From an uncultured Pseudomonadota bacterium (GTDB lineage: Bacteria > Pseudomonadota > Gammaproteobacteria > Burkholderiales > Burkholderiaceae_C), in the NCBI GenBank assembly GCA_945952465.1, contig CAMFIB010000003.1, positions 124,001 to 188,000 of the forward strand: a DNA stretch of 64,000 nt, in the 5' to 3' direction. Position 1 is the first letter of the stretch, and each line of letters opens with the position of its first letter. A program made the translations under genes and the position numbers. Below are positions 27,822 to 36,500 of the stretch, one piece after another. Under the pieces are notes generated by a model, which was not told where the DNA came from, searched no databases, and saw nothing but the letters and a program-made list of their open reading frames with translations.

Positions 27822-30008
27822 TCAAAGGTCGGCCTGCAGCGCAACGCGAACGGTGCGGGGTGCGGCGGGGAAGAGGTAGACGTGGCCGAACTGGTACGGC
27901 GATTCGCGGAAGAAGCGGCGGTCGGCGAGGTTGTCGACGGCCAGCGTCCAGGTGGTTTTCACGCCGTTCATGCGCGTGCCGTAGCGCAGCGCTGCGTCGA
28001 GGCGGGTCCACGAAGGCAGCACGATGGCGCCGTCGGGTGTGACGTTGCGGCGGCCTTCGTGCGACAGGCCGGCTTCGGCTTCCAGGCCGGGCAGTGACGC
28101 GAAGCGGTAGGCGGCCTGCGCGCGCAGCGTCCAGTCGGGCACGTTGGTGGGTTTCTGGCCGTTGTTGGCCGGCTCGGCAATGCTGCCTCCACGGCGCGCG
28201 TGCAGCAGCGTGAGGCCGCCGTTGGCGCGCCAGGCGCCGCGGCTGTATTGGGCAGACGCTTCGAGGCCGCGGTGTTTGGCGCTGCCGTCGTAGGCGCCCT
28301 GGCAGGGCGTGATGCCGAGGCGGTTGCAGGCGTCCAGATTCGTCATGGGCCGGTCGATCTGGAAGTAGGCCACCTGCCAGCCGAGCGCCGCCGAGGCGCC
28401 CTTGAGGCCGATCTCGCGCTGCGTGGATTTGACGAGCGGCAGTGCTTCGCCGGCGTTGCTGTATTGCGCGCTCTTGTTGGGCACCACCTGCGACTCCGCG
28501 CCCTGGCCCCAGCTGGCGTAGAGCATCTGCGCGTCGGTCAGTGCGTAGCTGGCGGCCAGCCAGGGCGTGGTGAGGCCGCGGCTGTATGCCGTGGGGCGCG
28601 AGCCGTCGGTGCGCACGCTGTCGCGGTCGAGCTGCGTGTGGCGCAGGCCCAGCCAGGTGCTGAAACGGCTGCTCCAGGCGATGCGGTCGAAGGCCGACAG
28701 CTCGGTGCTGGTCTCGTCTCTGTTGGTGTTCTGGCCGGTCAGCGTGGGGTCGGGCGCGAAGGTGGGCAGTGTGGCCAGGTTGCCGGTGCCGACGTAGTTG
28801 TAGGCCTGGTCCTGGAAGCGGTCGCGGGTGCGGCTGCGCAGCAGGCCCACGCCGACCTCGTGCGCGATGGCGCCGGTGCGCAGCTTGCCGTTGAGCTGCA
28901 GTTGCAGCGCGTCGGTGGTGCGGCGTTCGTCGTCGCTGCGGTAGTCGTACAGGTCGTAGTCGCCGTTGGGGCAGAAGCGGTCGGCGTAGTAGGTGCCGTT
29001 GCTGGCGGTGCAGCCGAACGGGAAGGCGGTGCGGTCGTCGGACTTGAGGCGCTGTGTGCCGGCCTGCACCGACCAGTGCCAGTCGGCGTTGAGTGCCTGC
29101 TCGAATTTCACGGTGCCGGTCAGGCCTTCCAGCAGCGTGGGCTGCACCCAGGGCTGGGTGTTGGTGTTGAGGCGCGGGTTGGGCGCGGGCAGCGTGTTGC
29201 CGAGCAGGCTCAGGCCGGTGATGCTGGCTTGGGACCGGCGCGAATACTCCACCTCGGCCGACAGCAGCGTGCCCGGCGCGGTGCGCCAGTCGAGCGCCAG
29301 CGCGGCGAGCTCGCGGTTGCCGTCGTTGCCGTCGGCGTAGCTGCGGATGCGTTCGGCGCCCACGTTGAGCCGGTAGCCGAACACGCGGTCGGTGCCGAAG
29401 CGCCCGCCGAGGTCTACCGCGCCCAGCACGCCGCCGCGCTGGTCCACCTCGGCGCGCACGCTGCGCAGGTCGTCGTCGGTGGGCCGCTTCACCACGTAGT
29501 TCACCAGCCCGCCCGGCGCGCTGGTGCCGGCCTGGATGCCGCTGGTGCCTTTCAGGATTTCAACGCGGCTCTTGTTCTCCAGCCCGATCGAGGTCTCGGC
29601 GTTGATCGGCAGGCCCTCGCGGCGGAAGTTGTATTTGTTGTCCAGCACGAAGCCGCGCACGGTGAGGTAGTCCCAGTAGCCGCCGGCGTTGTAGGCGTCG
29701 CTCACCGAGGCGTCGAAACGGATCAGGTCGGCCAGCCGCTTGGCGCCGCTGGCCTCGATCTGCGCGGCGTCAATCACGGCCGCGCTCACCGGCGTGCGCG
29801 CCAGCGGCGCGTCGCCCAGCCCCACCACGCCGGCGCTCGGCGCGGCGCCCCGCTCCTGGATGGTGACGGCCTTCAGCGTGGGGTCGGCCGCGGTTGCCTG
29901 CGCCAGCGCGGAGCCGGTGGACGCTTCCAAAACAATAGCTAGAAATCCAATGCCGGCGCTGACAAGCGGCCGATTTGGTCGTGAAAAAGGCGGAAATGGG
30001 TGTGCCAT
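27822..30008 (-). CDS. TonB-dependent receptor, thiamine-regulated
   Basis: 728 residues from the ATG at 30008. An outer-membrane beta-barrel that takes up a scarce ligand using TonB energy. The N-terminal signal sequence (core AGIGFLAIVLEAS) lies in an interspersed repeat. The plug domain spans about residues 40-180 (RLADLIRFDASVSDAYN, RVEILKGTSGIQAGTSAPGG, LVNYVVKRP), as in TonB-dependent siderophore receptors, and the barrel follows with a C-terminal strand VRVALQADL, ending in Leu instead of the usual Phe. The TPP riboswitch just upstream indicates that the ligand is thiamine or a thiamine precursor, not iron, despite the siderophore-receptor-like sequence. The ligand remains an inference. 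Confidence 0.88.
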   Translation of the reverse strand: MAHPFPPFSRPNRPLVSAGIGFLAIVLEASTGSALAQATAADPTLKAVTIQERGAAPSAGVVGLGDAPLARTPVSAAVIDAAQIEASGAKRLADLIRFDASVSDAYNAGGYWDYLTVRGFVLDNKYNFRREGLPINAETSIGLENKSRVEILKGTSGIQAGTSAPGGLVNYVVKRPTDDDLRSVRAEVDQRGGVLGAVDLGGRFGTDRVFGYRLNVGAERIRSYADGNDGNRELAALALDWRTAPGTLLSAEVEYSRRSQASITGLSLLGNTLPAPNPRLNTNTQPWVQPTLLEGLTGTVKFEQALNADWHWSVQAGTQRLKSDDRTAFPFGCTASNGTYYADRFCPNGDYDLYDYRSDDERRTTDALQLQLNGKLRTGAIAHEVGVGLLRSRTRDRFQDQAYNYVGTGNLATLPTFAPDPTLTGQNTNRDETSTELSAFDRIAWSSRFSTWLGLRHTQLDRDSVRTDGSRPTAYSRGLTTPWLAASYALTDAQMLYASWGQGAESQVVPNKSAQYSNAGEALPLVKSTQREIGLKGASAALGWQVAYFQIDRPMTNLDACNRLGITPCQGAYDGSAKHRGLEASAQYSRGAWRANGGLTLLHARRGGSIAEPANNGQKPTNVPDWTLRAQAAYRFASLPGLEAEAGLSHEGRRNVTPDGAIVLPSWTRLDAALRYGTRMNGVKTTWTLAVDNLADRRFFRESPYQFGHVYLFPAAPRTVRVALQADL
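29923..29989 (-). repeat. Interspersed repeat, copy 3 (inside the TonB receptor signal region)
   Basis: On the minus strand: TTTTTCACGACCAAATCGGCC, then CTTGTCAGCGCCGG, then TTCTAGCTATTGTTTTGG. It covers about codons 7-28 of the TonB receptor and is read in the same direction as the gene. The core GTCAGCGCC and the flanking blocks match copy 2. Confidence 0.75.
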
Positions 30009-30071
30009 GACGTGCGTGAAGACGTGATGGCAGGTCGGCGTCATGCGGATGTGGCGGGCCGTTGGGAGAAA

Positions 30072-30090
30072 GGCGCCTGCAAGCGGCGCC
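30072..30090 (-). terminator. Hairpin between riboswitch and receptor gene
   Basis: GGCGCC / GGCGCC arms with a seven-base loop, followed on the minus strand by TTTCTCCC. Probably the expression platform of the TPP riboswitch: a terminator that forms when the ligand is bound. Confidence 0.5.
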
Positions 30091-30106
30091 ACGCGGCCCC
30101 ATCCGA

Positions 30107-30195
30107 ACATGCTTCCCTGCGCGAGGATGATCTCAATCAGGTTCAAAGGGACTCTCTCAGCCGCTCTGCGCTTGCGCGCGTGCGGCACCCCCAGC
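30107..30195 (-). promoter_or_regulatory. TPP (THI-box) riboswitch
   Basis: On the minus strand the conserved blocks of the thiamine pyrophosphate aptamer occur in order: GGGGTGCC near 30192, CTGAGA at 30155-30160, CCCTTTGAACCTGAT (GAACCTGAT at 30136-30144), and GCGCAGGGAA at 30113-30122. Binding of thiamine pyrophosphate normally represses the downstream gene. The aptamer ends about 100 bases before the TonB receptor start. Part of its sequence is also open in the receptor's frame, but the RNA element clearly sits upstream of the true start. Confidence 0.9.
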
Positions 30196-30344
30196 GAATG
30201 CCCCGCGTTGCCGCGGAACGTTGGAAATTGTATCGCCTGTATCGGCGGGCATCGGAGCCTCCCGCCTACAGCCAGCCCCGCGCGCGCTGCCTAAGGTGGT
30301 GAGGTTGGCGCCGCTCCGGCGCCTTTTCGCAGACAGGAGTGACG

Positions 30345-31448
30345 ATGACCGAAGACCTGAAGAACGAGCGCACCGGCGAGACCTATTCGAACGACACCTC
30401 GTTCGGCTCCGTCGTGTCCAAGCGCGACGGCGAACCGAGCGCGCTGGCCGACGTGGCCGCCAAAGTGATCGCCAAGCTGCGCGCCGATGACGACATGCAG
30501 CAGTTGCTCGACGCGCACGCCAGCCTGAAGCCCAAGGCGATTGAAAAGATCGAGGTGGCCGAAGCCCGCCTGCAGCCGACCTTTGCCGACGCGGTGAAGG
30601 CGCAGTTGCAACGCCTCGGCAAGTCCACCGATCCGGCCGAGCTGGTGCCCGGCGTGACCGCGCAGGACGGCCATGTCACCGGCGCCGCAGGCCTGTTGCC
30701 GGCGCGCGTCTACACCCCGGTGGGCGCGGCCGGCCCGCTGCCGGTCATCGTGTACTTCCACGGTGGCGGCTGGGTGATTGCCAACAAGGACGTGTACGAC
30801 GGCGGCGCGCGCGGCCTGGCCAAGCAGGCCAACGCCATCGTGGTGTCGGTCGATTACCGGCAGGCGCCGGAACACAGGTTTCCCGCCGCGTGGGACGACG
30901 CCCTGGCCGCCTACAAGTGGGTGGCCGAGAACGCGGCGTCTTTCGGCGGCGATCCGAGCAGGCTGGCGCTGGCCGGCGAGAGCGCGGGCGGCAACCTCGC
31001 CGTGGCAACGGCCATTGCCGTGCGCGACGCCGGACTGCCCGCGCCGCTGCATGTGCTGAGCGTGTACCCGGTGGCGCAGACCAGCCTCAACACCGAGGCC
31101 TACATCGAGAACGCGCTGGCCCGCCCGCTGAACCGCGCAATGGTGAAGTGGTTCGTCGAGAAGCTGGTCAACACCGAAGACGACCTGAAGGACACGCGGC
31201 TGTCGCTGATCGACGCGCAGCTTGCCGGTTTGCCGCCCGTCACCATCGTGAACGCTCGCATCGACCCGCTGCGCGGCGACGGCGCCAAGCTGGAAGACGC
31301 GCTGGACGACGCCGGTGTGCCGGTGGAACGCAAGGACTACGACGGCGTGACCCACGAATTCTTCGGCGCCGCCGCGGTGCTGAAGAAAGCGCAGGAGGCG
31401 CAGGCCTGGGCCGGCCAGCGCCTGCGCGAATCGTTCGGCACCGCCTGA
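30345..31448 (+). CDS. Alpha/beta hydrolase (hormone-sensitive-lipase family esterase)
   Basis: 367 residues. A carboxylesterase of family IV type: oxyanion hole YFHGGGWVIANKDVYDGGAR (HGGGW at about residue 141-145), nucleophile Ser in GESAGGN (about 212), acid Asp in IDPLRGDG and catalytic His in THEFFGAA. An N-terminal domain of about 115 residues rich in Lys, Ala and Asp precedes the core and is longer than in short relatives. No signal peptide, so it is probably cytoplasmic. The ATG at 30345 has CAGGAG six bases upstream; an in-frame GTG at 30339 falls inside that site. Natural substrate unknown. It ends in a strong bidirectional-type hairpin at 31475. Confidence 0.88.
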   Translation: MTEDLKNERTGETYSNDTSFGSVVSKRDGEPSALADVAAKVIAKLRADDDMQQLLDAHASLKPKAIEKIEVAEARLQPTFADAVKAQLQRLGKSTDPAELVPGVTAQDGHVTGAAGLLPARVYTPVGAAGPLPVIVYFHGGGWVIANKDVYDGGARGLAKQANAIVVSVDYRQAPEHRFPAAWDDALAAYKWVAENAASFGGDPSRLALAGESAGGNLAVATAIAVRDAGLPAPLHVLSVYPVAQTSLNTEAYIENALARPLNRAMVKWFVEKLVNTEDDLKDTRLSLIDAQLAGLPPVTIVNARIDPLRGDGAKLEDALDDAGVPVERKDYDGVTHEFFGAAAVLKKAQEAQAWAGQRLRESFGTA

Positions 31449-31474
31449 ATGGCCGCTGACGCCCGCGCATGAAG

Positions 31475-31500
31475 AAGGCCCGCATCGGCGGGCCTTTTTT
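31475..31500 (+). terminator. Intrinsic terminator after esterase gene
   Basis: AAGGCCCGC / GCGGGCCTT stem with a four-base loop, then a T run reaching the stop region of the convergent hydrolase gene. It may also serve the minus strand, where the stem is preceded by only two A residues, so mainly plus-strand. Confidence 0.85.
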
Positions 31501-33482
31501 TATTGCGGCGCCGGCACCACCGGCACGACGATGGACGACGGCCGCTGCGGGTCGGCGTACACCTGCGTGATGCCGCCCAGGCTGGCGAGCAGGTCGGGCA
31601 GCGGCGGCAGGCCGTGCGGGAAGTCGCTCGGCCCCACTGCGATGCGCAGCTTGTGGCCCTTCTTGATGACGAAGCTGGAGGGGAAGATCTCGATGGGCAG
31701 CAGCACCGGCTGGCCCGCGGGCACCGGCAGCAGCGAGGCCTGGGTGAACGGGTGCCACGGCCGCAGGCGCTGCGGCTGGCCTTGTGCGTCGTTCAGCCTG
31801 AGCGTGGTGGGGTTGGCGTCGTCCACCGCGCGGAAGCTGAAGGTCAGCACGCCGTTGGTGATCTCGCGCGAGCTGCCGTCGGGCGCCACGTCGGTCACCC
31901 GCACCGACAGGCCGGCGTTGGCCGAGGTGGTGCTGGCATGGATGTCGGCCTCGATCGGGCCGTTGATCGCCATGTCCTGCGCCATGGCGACGGTGGTGAA
32001 GGTTTTCTCCAGCAGCAGCTCGTTCAGGCGGTTGTCGCGCGCGCAGGGCAGGGTGACGTCCTTGAAGGCTTCGTAGAGCTGCGGGTTGGCGGCACCGAGC
32101 GCGCCGCCGGTCAGCACGCCGGCCGTCCATTGCACGGTGCTTTGCGAGCACAGGCCGTTCAGCGGCACCTGCGGCAGCGGCGTGGGCGCGGCGGCCTTGG
32201 CGGGCGCGGTGGTGCCGAGGCCGCCTCCGGCCTGCAGGTAGAAGCGCTGCGCGACGGCCTGCGGGTGCGGCCAGTCCTGCGCGGTGGCGTAGCGCTCGAT
32301 GCCGTGGTGGTACTGCGTGACATTGGGCTGCTGCTCCATGCCGTTGGCCTGGCCCTTCACGTAGCGGTCGAACCACTGCAGCGCCATCTGGTCGAGCGGG
32401 GGCACGCCGTCGCGCGGCAGGCCCAGGCCCAGCGCGCCTTCCAGGTGCGTCCAGGGGCCGATGAGCAGCTTGGCCGGCACCCGGTTCTTGAGCTTCTCGA
32501 ACAGCAGCGGTTCGCCGCGCTGGAAGATGTCGTGCAGGCCACCGACGATGAAGGTCGGGATCTGCACCTTGTCGAGCACCTCGACCGGCGAGCGGTCGCG
32601 GCTGAAGGGGCCGTCGTACACGGTGTTGGGGTCGCCCACCAGCGCGCGCAGCAGCGTGGGCACCTGGAAGTTGGTGAGTGCGCTCACCAGGTGGGTGGCC
32701 ACGGCCTGGAAGGCCAGTTGAGGGTTGTCCTGCGGGTTGGTGGGCAGCACGCCCAGCACCGTGACCAGGCCCAGCCACAGCGGAATGAAGCCGATGTTGG
32801 TCTGCCCGCCGCTGAACACGATGTCGCGGTAGGCGTCGGCCATGGGCACGATGGTGAACATCGCCTTGTGGGCCGGGTGCTGCTTGGCGGCGGTGAAGAG
32901 CTGCGTGATGGCGAGCAGCGAGGCGCCGTAGGTGCCCACCCGGCCGTCCGACCACGGCTGCGTGGCCGCCCACTGCATGACCTCGCGGTAGTCGCTCTGC
33001 TCCTTGGCGCCGAAGGCGTCCCACTGGCCGCCCGAGTTGCCGGTGCCGCGCACGTCGACGAAGACGTGGACGTAGCCGTGCCGCACCAGGTAGGTGTTGC
33101 TGTCGTTGATGATCGGCACGTTCTTGTTGTAGCTGGTCTGCGTCAGCACCACGGGAAACCGGCCCGGCACCACCGCGCCGCTGGCGTCGGCCGGGAAGGT
33201 GGCTTTGGCGGCGAGCTGGGTGCCGTCGGGCATGGTCAGGTAGAGGCCATCGACCGTCTTGGTCTTGGGGAAGGCCGCCGGGGGGTCGTAGGGCGTCCAG
33301 GCGGTGTTGCTGGCGGGCAGAGCGGTTGCGGCGGTGCCGGCGGTGGCTTCGCGGGCCGTGGCCGCCGCCGTGGCGCTGGTGGCCGGGTCACCGCTGCCGC
33401 CACCGCAGCCGCCCAGCAGGCTCAGGCAGAGGCTGCCGGCCACGAGGGCCAGCGACGTCTTGGAAGGGGGGCGCAGGGGCAC
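31500..33482 (-). CDS. CocE/NonD family hydrolase, lipoprotein
   Basis: 660 residues. Related to X-prolyl dipeptidyl peptidases and cocaine esterase (S15 superfamily). A lipoprotein signal is visible (VAGSLCLSLLGGCGGG, lipobox Leu-Gly-Gly-Cys at about residue 26), so it is likely membrane-anchored and outside the cytoplasm. The alpha/beta hydrolase core starts with DGTQLAAKATFPAD and has the nucleophile elbow GTYGASLLAIT (Ser about 175), the family block FVDVRGTGNSGGQWDAFG, and the C-terminal jelly-roll (GHKLRIAVGPSDFPHG). The substrate may be an ester or an amide. It stands convergent to the esterase and shares its terminator region. Confidence 0.85.
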   Translation of the reverse strand: MPLRPPSKTSLALVAGSLCLSLLGGCGGGSGDPATSATAAATAREATAGTAATALPASNTAWTPYDPPAAFPKTKTVDGLYLTMPDGTQLAAKATFPADASGAVVPGRFPVVLTQTSYNKNVPIINDSNTYLVRHGYVHVFVDVRGTGNSGGQWDAFGAKEQSDYREVMQWAATQPWSDGRVGTYGASLLAITQLFTAAKQHPAHKAMFTIVPMADAYRDIVFSGGQTNIGFIPLWLGLVTVLGVLPTNPQDNPQLAFQAVATHLVSALTNFQVPTLLRALVGDPNTVYDGPFSRDRSPVEVLDKVQIPTFIVGGLHDIFQRGEPLLFEKLKNRVPAKLLIGPWTHLEGALGLGLPRDGVPPLDQMALQWFDRYVKGQANGMEQQPNVTQYHHGIERYATAQDWPHPQAVAQRFYLQAGGGLGTTAPAKAAAPTPLPQVPLNGLCSQSTVQWTAGVLTGGALGAANPQLYEAFKDVTLPCARDNRLNELLLEKTFTTVAMAQDMAINGPIEADIHASTTSANAGLSVRVTDVAPDGSSREITNGVLTFSFRAVDDANPTTLRLNDAQGQPQRLRPWHPFTQASLLPVPAGQPVLLPIEIFPSSFVIKKGHKLRIAVGPSDFPHGLPPLPDLLASLGGITQVYADPQRPSSIVVPVVPAPQ

Positions 33483-33638
33483 GGCTTGTCTCCCGTTGGT
33501 GGTTCTGGTACCGCATGGTACCGATCCGGCGGGAGCCGTGGCTTGGGGTTTGCCAGCAGGTTTTCTAGAGGGGGCTGCCCAGGTTGCCTGGGCGGCAGCG
33601 GCCCCACCCGTGGCGGGTGGGGCGGTGGCCGGAAAGGG

Positions 33639-34742
33639 TCAGTCGAAGACCGGCGTCTCGACGCCCAGCACCTTGTGCAGCTTGGGGCTGGTGGTGGTGT
33701 ACTGCAGGTGGATCTTGCCCTTGTCCGGGAAGATGATGGGCGCGGCGGCGAAGGCGGCCAGCGCGCATTCGTGGAAGCCCGAGAGGATGAGCTTCTTCTT
33801 GCCGGGGTAGGTGTTGATGTCACCGACCGCGTAGATGCCGGGCACGCTGGTGGCGAACTTCTCGGTGTCGACCTTGAGCTGCTTGCGTTCGATTTCCAGG
33901 CCCCAGTCGGCGATGGGGCCGAGCTTGGGGGAGAGGCCGAAGAACACCAGCATCTCGTCGAGCGGCACCACGCGGGTGACGCCGTCGCCGCCGGTGACCT
34001 TGGCGCCGGTGAGCTTGCCGTCTTTTTCGTCGATGCCGGTGACCTGGCCGACGATGAACTGCATCTCGTGCTGGTCGCAGAGGTCTTTCATCTTGGCCAC
34101 GCTGGCGGGGGCGGCCTTGAAGCCGTCGCGGCGGTGGATCAGGATGACGCTCTCGGCCTTGTTGGGGCCTTCGGCCACGAAGTTCAGCGTCCAGTCGAGC
34201 GCGGAGTCGCCGCCGCCGACGATGACGAGGTTCTTGCCGGCGAAGTCGGCCGGGTTCTTCACGCGGTAGTGCAGCTGCTTGCCGTCGAAGGCGTCGAGGC
34301 CCTCAACCTTGAGTGTGCGGGGCTGGAAGGCGCCCACGCCGGCGGCGATGAAGATGGTCTTGGTGAGGAACTGCGTGCCCTTGGAGGTTTCGACGAAGAA
34401 GCGGCCGTCGTCCTGGCGTTGCACGGTGGTGACTTCCTGGCCCAGGTGGAAGGTCGCGCCGAAGGGCTCGATCTGCTTGAGCAGGTTGTCGGTGAGTTCC
34501 TGGCCGGTGCACACGGGCACGGCGGGGATGTCGTAGATGGGCTTGTCGGGATACAGCTCGACGCATTGGCCGCCGGGGTAGGCGAGGGCGTCGATGATGT
34601 GCGCCTTGATTTCGAGCAGGCCGAGCTCGAAGACCTGGAACAGGCCGACCGGGCCGGCGCCGACGATCACGGCATCGGTTTCGATCGGGCCATCGTGGGC
34701 GTGGGCGGTGTCGACCACGGCGGGGTTGAGTTGAGGTTCCAT
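33639..34742 (-). CDS. Ferredoxin-NADP+ reductase, thioredoxin-reductase type
   Basis: 367 residues from the ATG at 34742. FAD-binding motif [18 protein letters not shown] (about 24-42), NADP-binding motif [13 protein letters not shown] (about 165-178), and C-terminal FAD contact [20 protein letters not shown]. No redox CxxC between the two nucleotide domains, which separates it from true thioredoxin reductase and fits the TrxR-like FNR family. It passes electrons between NADPH and ferredoxin. It is 28 bases downstream of fdxA, which in turn follows the cysteine operon, so reduced ferredoxin for sulfite reduction is a likely use. GC-rich hairpins at 33601-33623 may end the operon. Confidence 0.9.
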   Translation of the reverse strand: MEPQLNPAVVDTAHAHDGPIETDAVIVGAGPVGLFQVFELGLLEIKAHIIDALAYPGGQCVELYPDKPIYDIPAVPVCTGQELTDNLLKQIEPFGATFHLGQEVTTVQRQDDGRFFVETSKGTQFLTKTIFIAAGVGAFQPRTLKVEGLDAFDGKQLHYRVKNPADFAGKNLVIVGGGDSALDWTLNFVAEGPNKAESVILIHRRDGFKAAPASVAKMKDLCDQHEMQFIVGQVTGIDEKDGKLTGAKVTGGDGVTRVVPLDEMLVFFGLSPKLGPIADWGLEIERKQLKVDTEKFATSVPGIYAVGDINTYPGKKKLILSGFHECALAAFAAAPIIFPDKGKIHLQYTTTSPKLHKVLGVETPVFD

Positions 34743-34773
34743 CAAGGGTAGGTGAAGGTAGTGTCGATTCGGG

Positions 34774-35100
34774 TCAGCGCACGAGTTCGGACAGCTTGCC
34801 GGTCTTGTCCTTCCAGTCTTCGTGGTCGGGCAGCGGCGTCTTGCGCTTGGTGATGCTGGGCCAGCCGATGCGCGACAGGTCGGCGTTCAGCTTGGTCATG
34901 TGCTGCTGGTCGGCGGGCACGTCTTCCTCGGCGTAAATGGCGTTGACCGGGCACTCGGGAATGCAGACCGCGCAGTCGATGCATTCGTCCGGGTCGATGG
35001 TGAGGAAGTTGGGGCCCTCGCGGAAACAGTCCACCGGACAGACGTCGACGCAGTCGGTGTATTTGCAGCGGATGCAGGCTTCGGTGACAACGTGGGTCAT
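34774..35100 (-). CDS. fdxA: Ferredoxin, 7Fe-8S type
   Basis: 108 residues, usual for proteobacterial FdxA. Cysteines 9, 12 (replaced spacing CIRC), 17 and 21 in [14 protein letters not shown], plus Cys 40, 43, 46 and 50 in [12 protein letters not shown], give one 3Fe-4S and one 4Fe-4S cluster. The remaining C-terminal extension is typical for the group. It lies between cysN and the ferredoxin reductase gene on the same strand, 74 bases past cysN, so it may carry electrons to sulfite or APS reduction. This physiological partner is inferred from context. Confidence 0.93.
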   Translation of the reverse strand: MTHVVTEACIRCKYTDCVDVCPVDCFREGPNFLTIDPDECIDCAVCIPECPVNAIYAEEDVPADQQHMTKLNADLSRIGWPSITKRKTPLPDHEDWKDKTGKLSELVR

Positions 35101-35174
35101 GTCTGGAGCAAAAAAATGGTCGACGAGGGCCGTCGGTGAAAACCCTCTATTTTATCGGGTGGCAGATGGCCTTA

Positions 35175-36500
35175 TCAACGCACCAGCACCGCTGCCGAGG
35201 TCTTGTGGGAGGCCGTGTCCACCAGCACCAGCGCGCCAACGACGCGTGAACGCGCGTAAGGCAGCACCGCGAGCGGTTCCTGGACGGCCAAAGACACGTG
35301 TCCGATGGCGTTGGGCGGCAATTCGGCCGCGTCTTCCTCGGCCAGCGTGTTGACGTCGAGTTTGTGGACGATGCGCTTGACTTTGGCTTTTACCCAACGG
35401 TGGCCGTGCAAGGCCCAGTACACCCGGCCCGCCACCAGCGGTTCGTCGTCCATCCAGGCCACGGTGGCCTCGATGTCGCGGGCCGGGTTGAAGGCGCCGG
35501 GCGCCAGCAGCCAGTCGCCACGCGAGACGTCGACCTCGCGGTCGAGCACGATGCCGGCGCTGTGGCCGGCGCGCATCGCGCCCGGCACGCGCACATGGTT
35601 GAGCACCTGCGCGATCTTCGCGGTCTGGCCGCTCGGCAGCACGGTGATTTCCTGGCCGGGCGCCGCGAAGCCGGTGGCCACGCGGCCCCAGAACACGCGG
35701 CGGCCCTGCGAGGTGTCGGACGAGGACGAGAACTTCTCGACCCACTGCACCGGGAAGGCGAAGGGCTGGTCGGTCTCGGCGGGGGTGTTGGGCAGTTCTT
35801 CCAAAAGCTGCAGCAGGCTGGGGCCTGCGTAGCCGCACCAGCCGGCGTGCGGCTCAACCACGTTCCAGCCCTTCAGCGCCGAGATCGGCACGATGGACGT
35901 GACCGAGATGCCGGCCGCCGACGCGAACTTCTGCAACGCCGCGCCGATGTGCCGGAAGGCCAGTGCCGGGTCTTCCACCGCGTCGAGCTTGTTCACCGTG
36001 AAGACGATGGAGGCCACGCGCAGCAGGTTGACCAGCAGCGAGTGGCGGCGGGTTTGCGGCAGCAGCGAGAGTTCGGGGTTGCGCCAGTCGAGCTTGGTGG
36101 CGTCGACCAGCACCACGGCGGCGTCGGCGCTGGAGGCGGCCGTGACCATGTTGCGGGTGTACTGCTCGTGGCCCGGCGCGTCGCCGATGATGAACTTGCG
36201 GTGGGCGGTGGCGAAGTAGCGGTAGGCCACGTCGATGGTGATGCCCTGTTCGCGCTCGGCGCTCAGGCCGTCGGTCAGCAGCGCCAGGTCGGTTTCGCCG
36301 CCGCGCTGCACGCCGGCCAGCTGGTCTTGCAGCACGGTCTTGCTGTCCACCAGCAGGCGGCCGATGAGCGTGCTCTTGCCGTCGTCCACGCTGCCGCAGG
36401 TGATGAACTTCAGCGCCGATGCGTGGTCATTTTCATGGCCATTCTGCGCGCCAGTCAGCGCCGTTGCTGGTGTTTGTGCTGCCAAATCTGTAGCGCTCAT
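35175..36500 (-). CDS. cysN: Sulfate adenylyltransferase, large (GTPase) subunit
   Basis: 441 residues. With CysD it activates sulfate to APS, driven by GTP hydrolysis. GTPase motifs: P-loop GSVDDGKST (about 36-44), DAPGHEQY, and NKLD; C-terminal beta-barrel domains follow. There is no fused APS kinase, and none is needed with an APS-type reductase. The first 26 residues (up to NGHEN) come from an interspersed repeat and are probably not functional. The ATG at 36500 shares one base with the cysD stop. Confidence 0.95.
   Translation of the reverse strand: MSATDLAAQTPATALTGAQNGHENDHASALKFITCGSVDDGKSTLIGRLLVDSKTVLQDQLAGVQRGGETDLALLTDGLSAEREQGITIDVAYRYFATAHRKFIIGDAPGHEQYTRNMVTAASSADAAVVLVDATKLDWRNPELSLLPQTRRHSLLVNLLRVASIVFTVNKLDAVEDPALAFRHIGAALQKFASAAGISVTSIVPISALKGWNVVEPHAGWCGYAGPSLLQLLEELPNTPAETDQPFAFPVQWVEKFSSSSDTSQGRRVFWGRVATGFAAPGQEITVLPSGQTAKIAQVLNHVRVPGAMRAGHSAGIVLDREVDVSRGDWLLAPGAFNPARDIEATVAWMDDEPLVAGRVYWALHGHRWVKAKVKRIVHKLDVNTLAEEDAAELPPNAIGHVSLAVQEPLAVLPYARSRVVGALVLVDTASHKTSAAVLVR
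36429..36494 (+). repeat. Interspersed repeat, copy 4 (inside cysN 5' end)
   Basis: TTTTCATGGCC, then GCCAGTCAGCGCC, then TGTTTGTGCTGCCAAATCT and GTAGC at the end. It covers about codons 3-24 of cysN, which is read from the opposite strand. Translated this way it gives LTGAQNGHEN, matching LTGGQYGSEN from copy 5. Confidence 0.75.

Noticed and set aside
33560-33623. Two GC-rich hairpins after the ferredoxin reductase gene
   Set aside because: Probably ordinary transcript-end structures; no T tract and no repeat of them elsewhere in the window.
31503-34751. A plus-strand open frame of 1082 residues opposite the CocE hydrolase and ferredoxin reductase
   Set aside because: Antisense shadow across two real genes and their spacer; no start signal, no recognisable domain.
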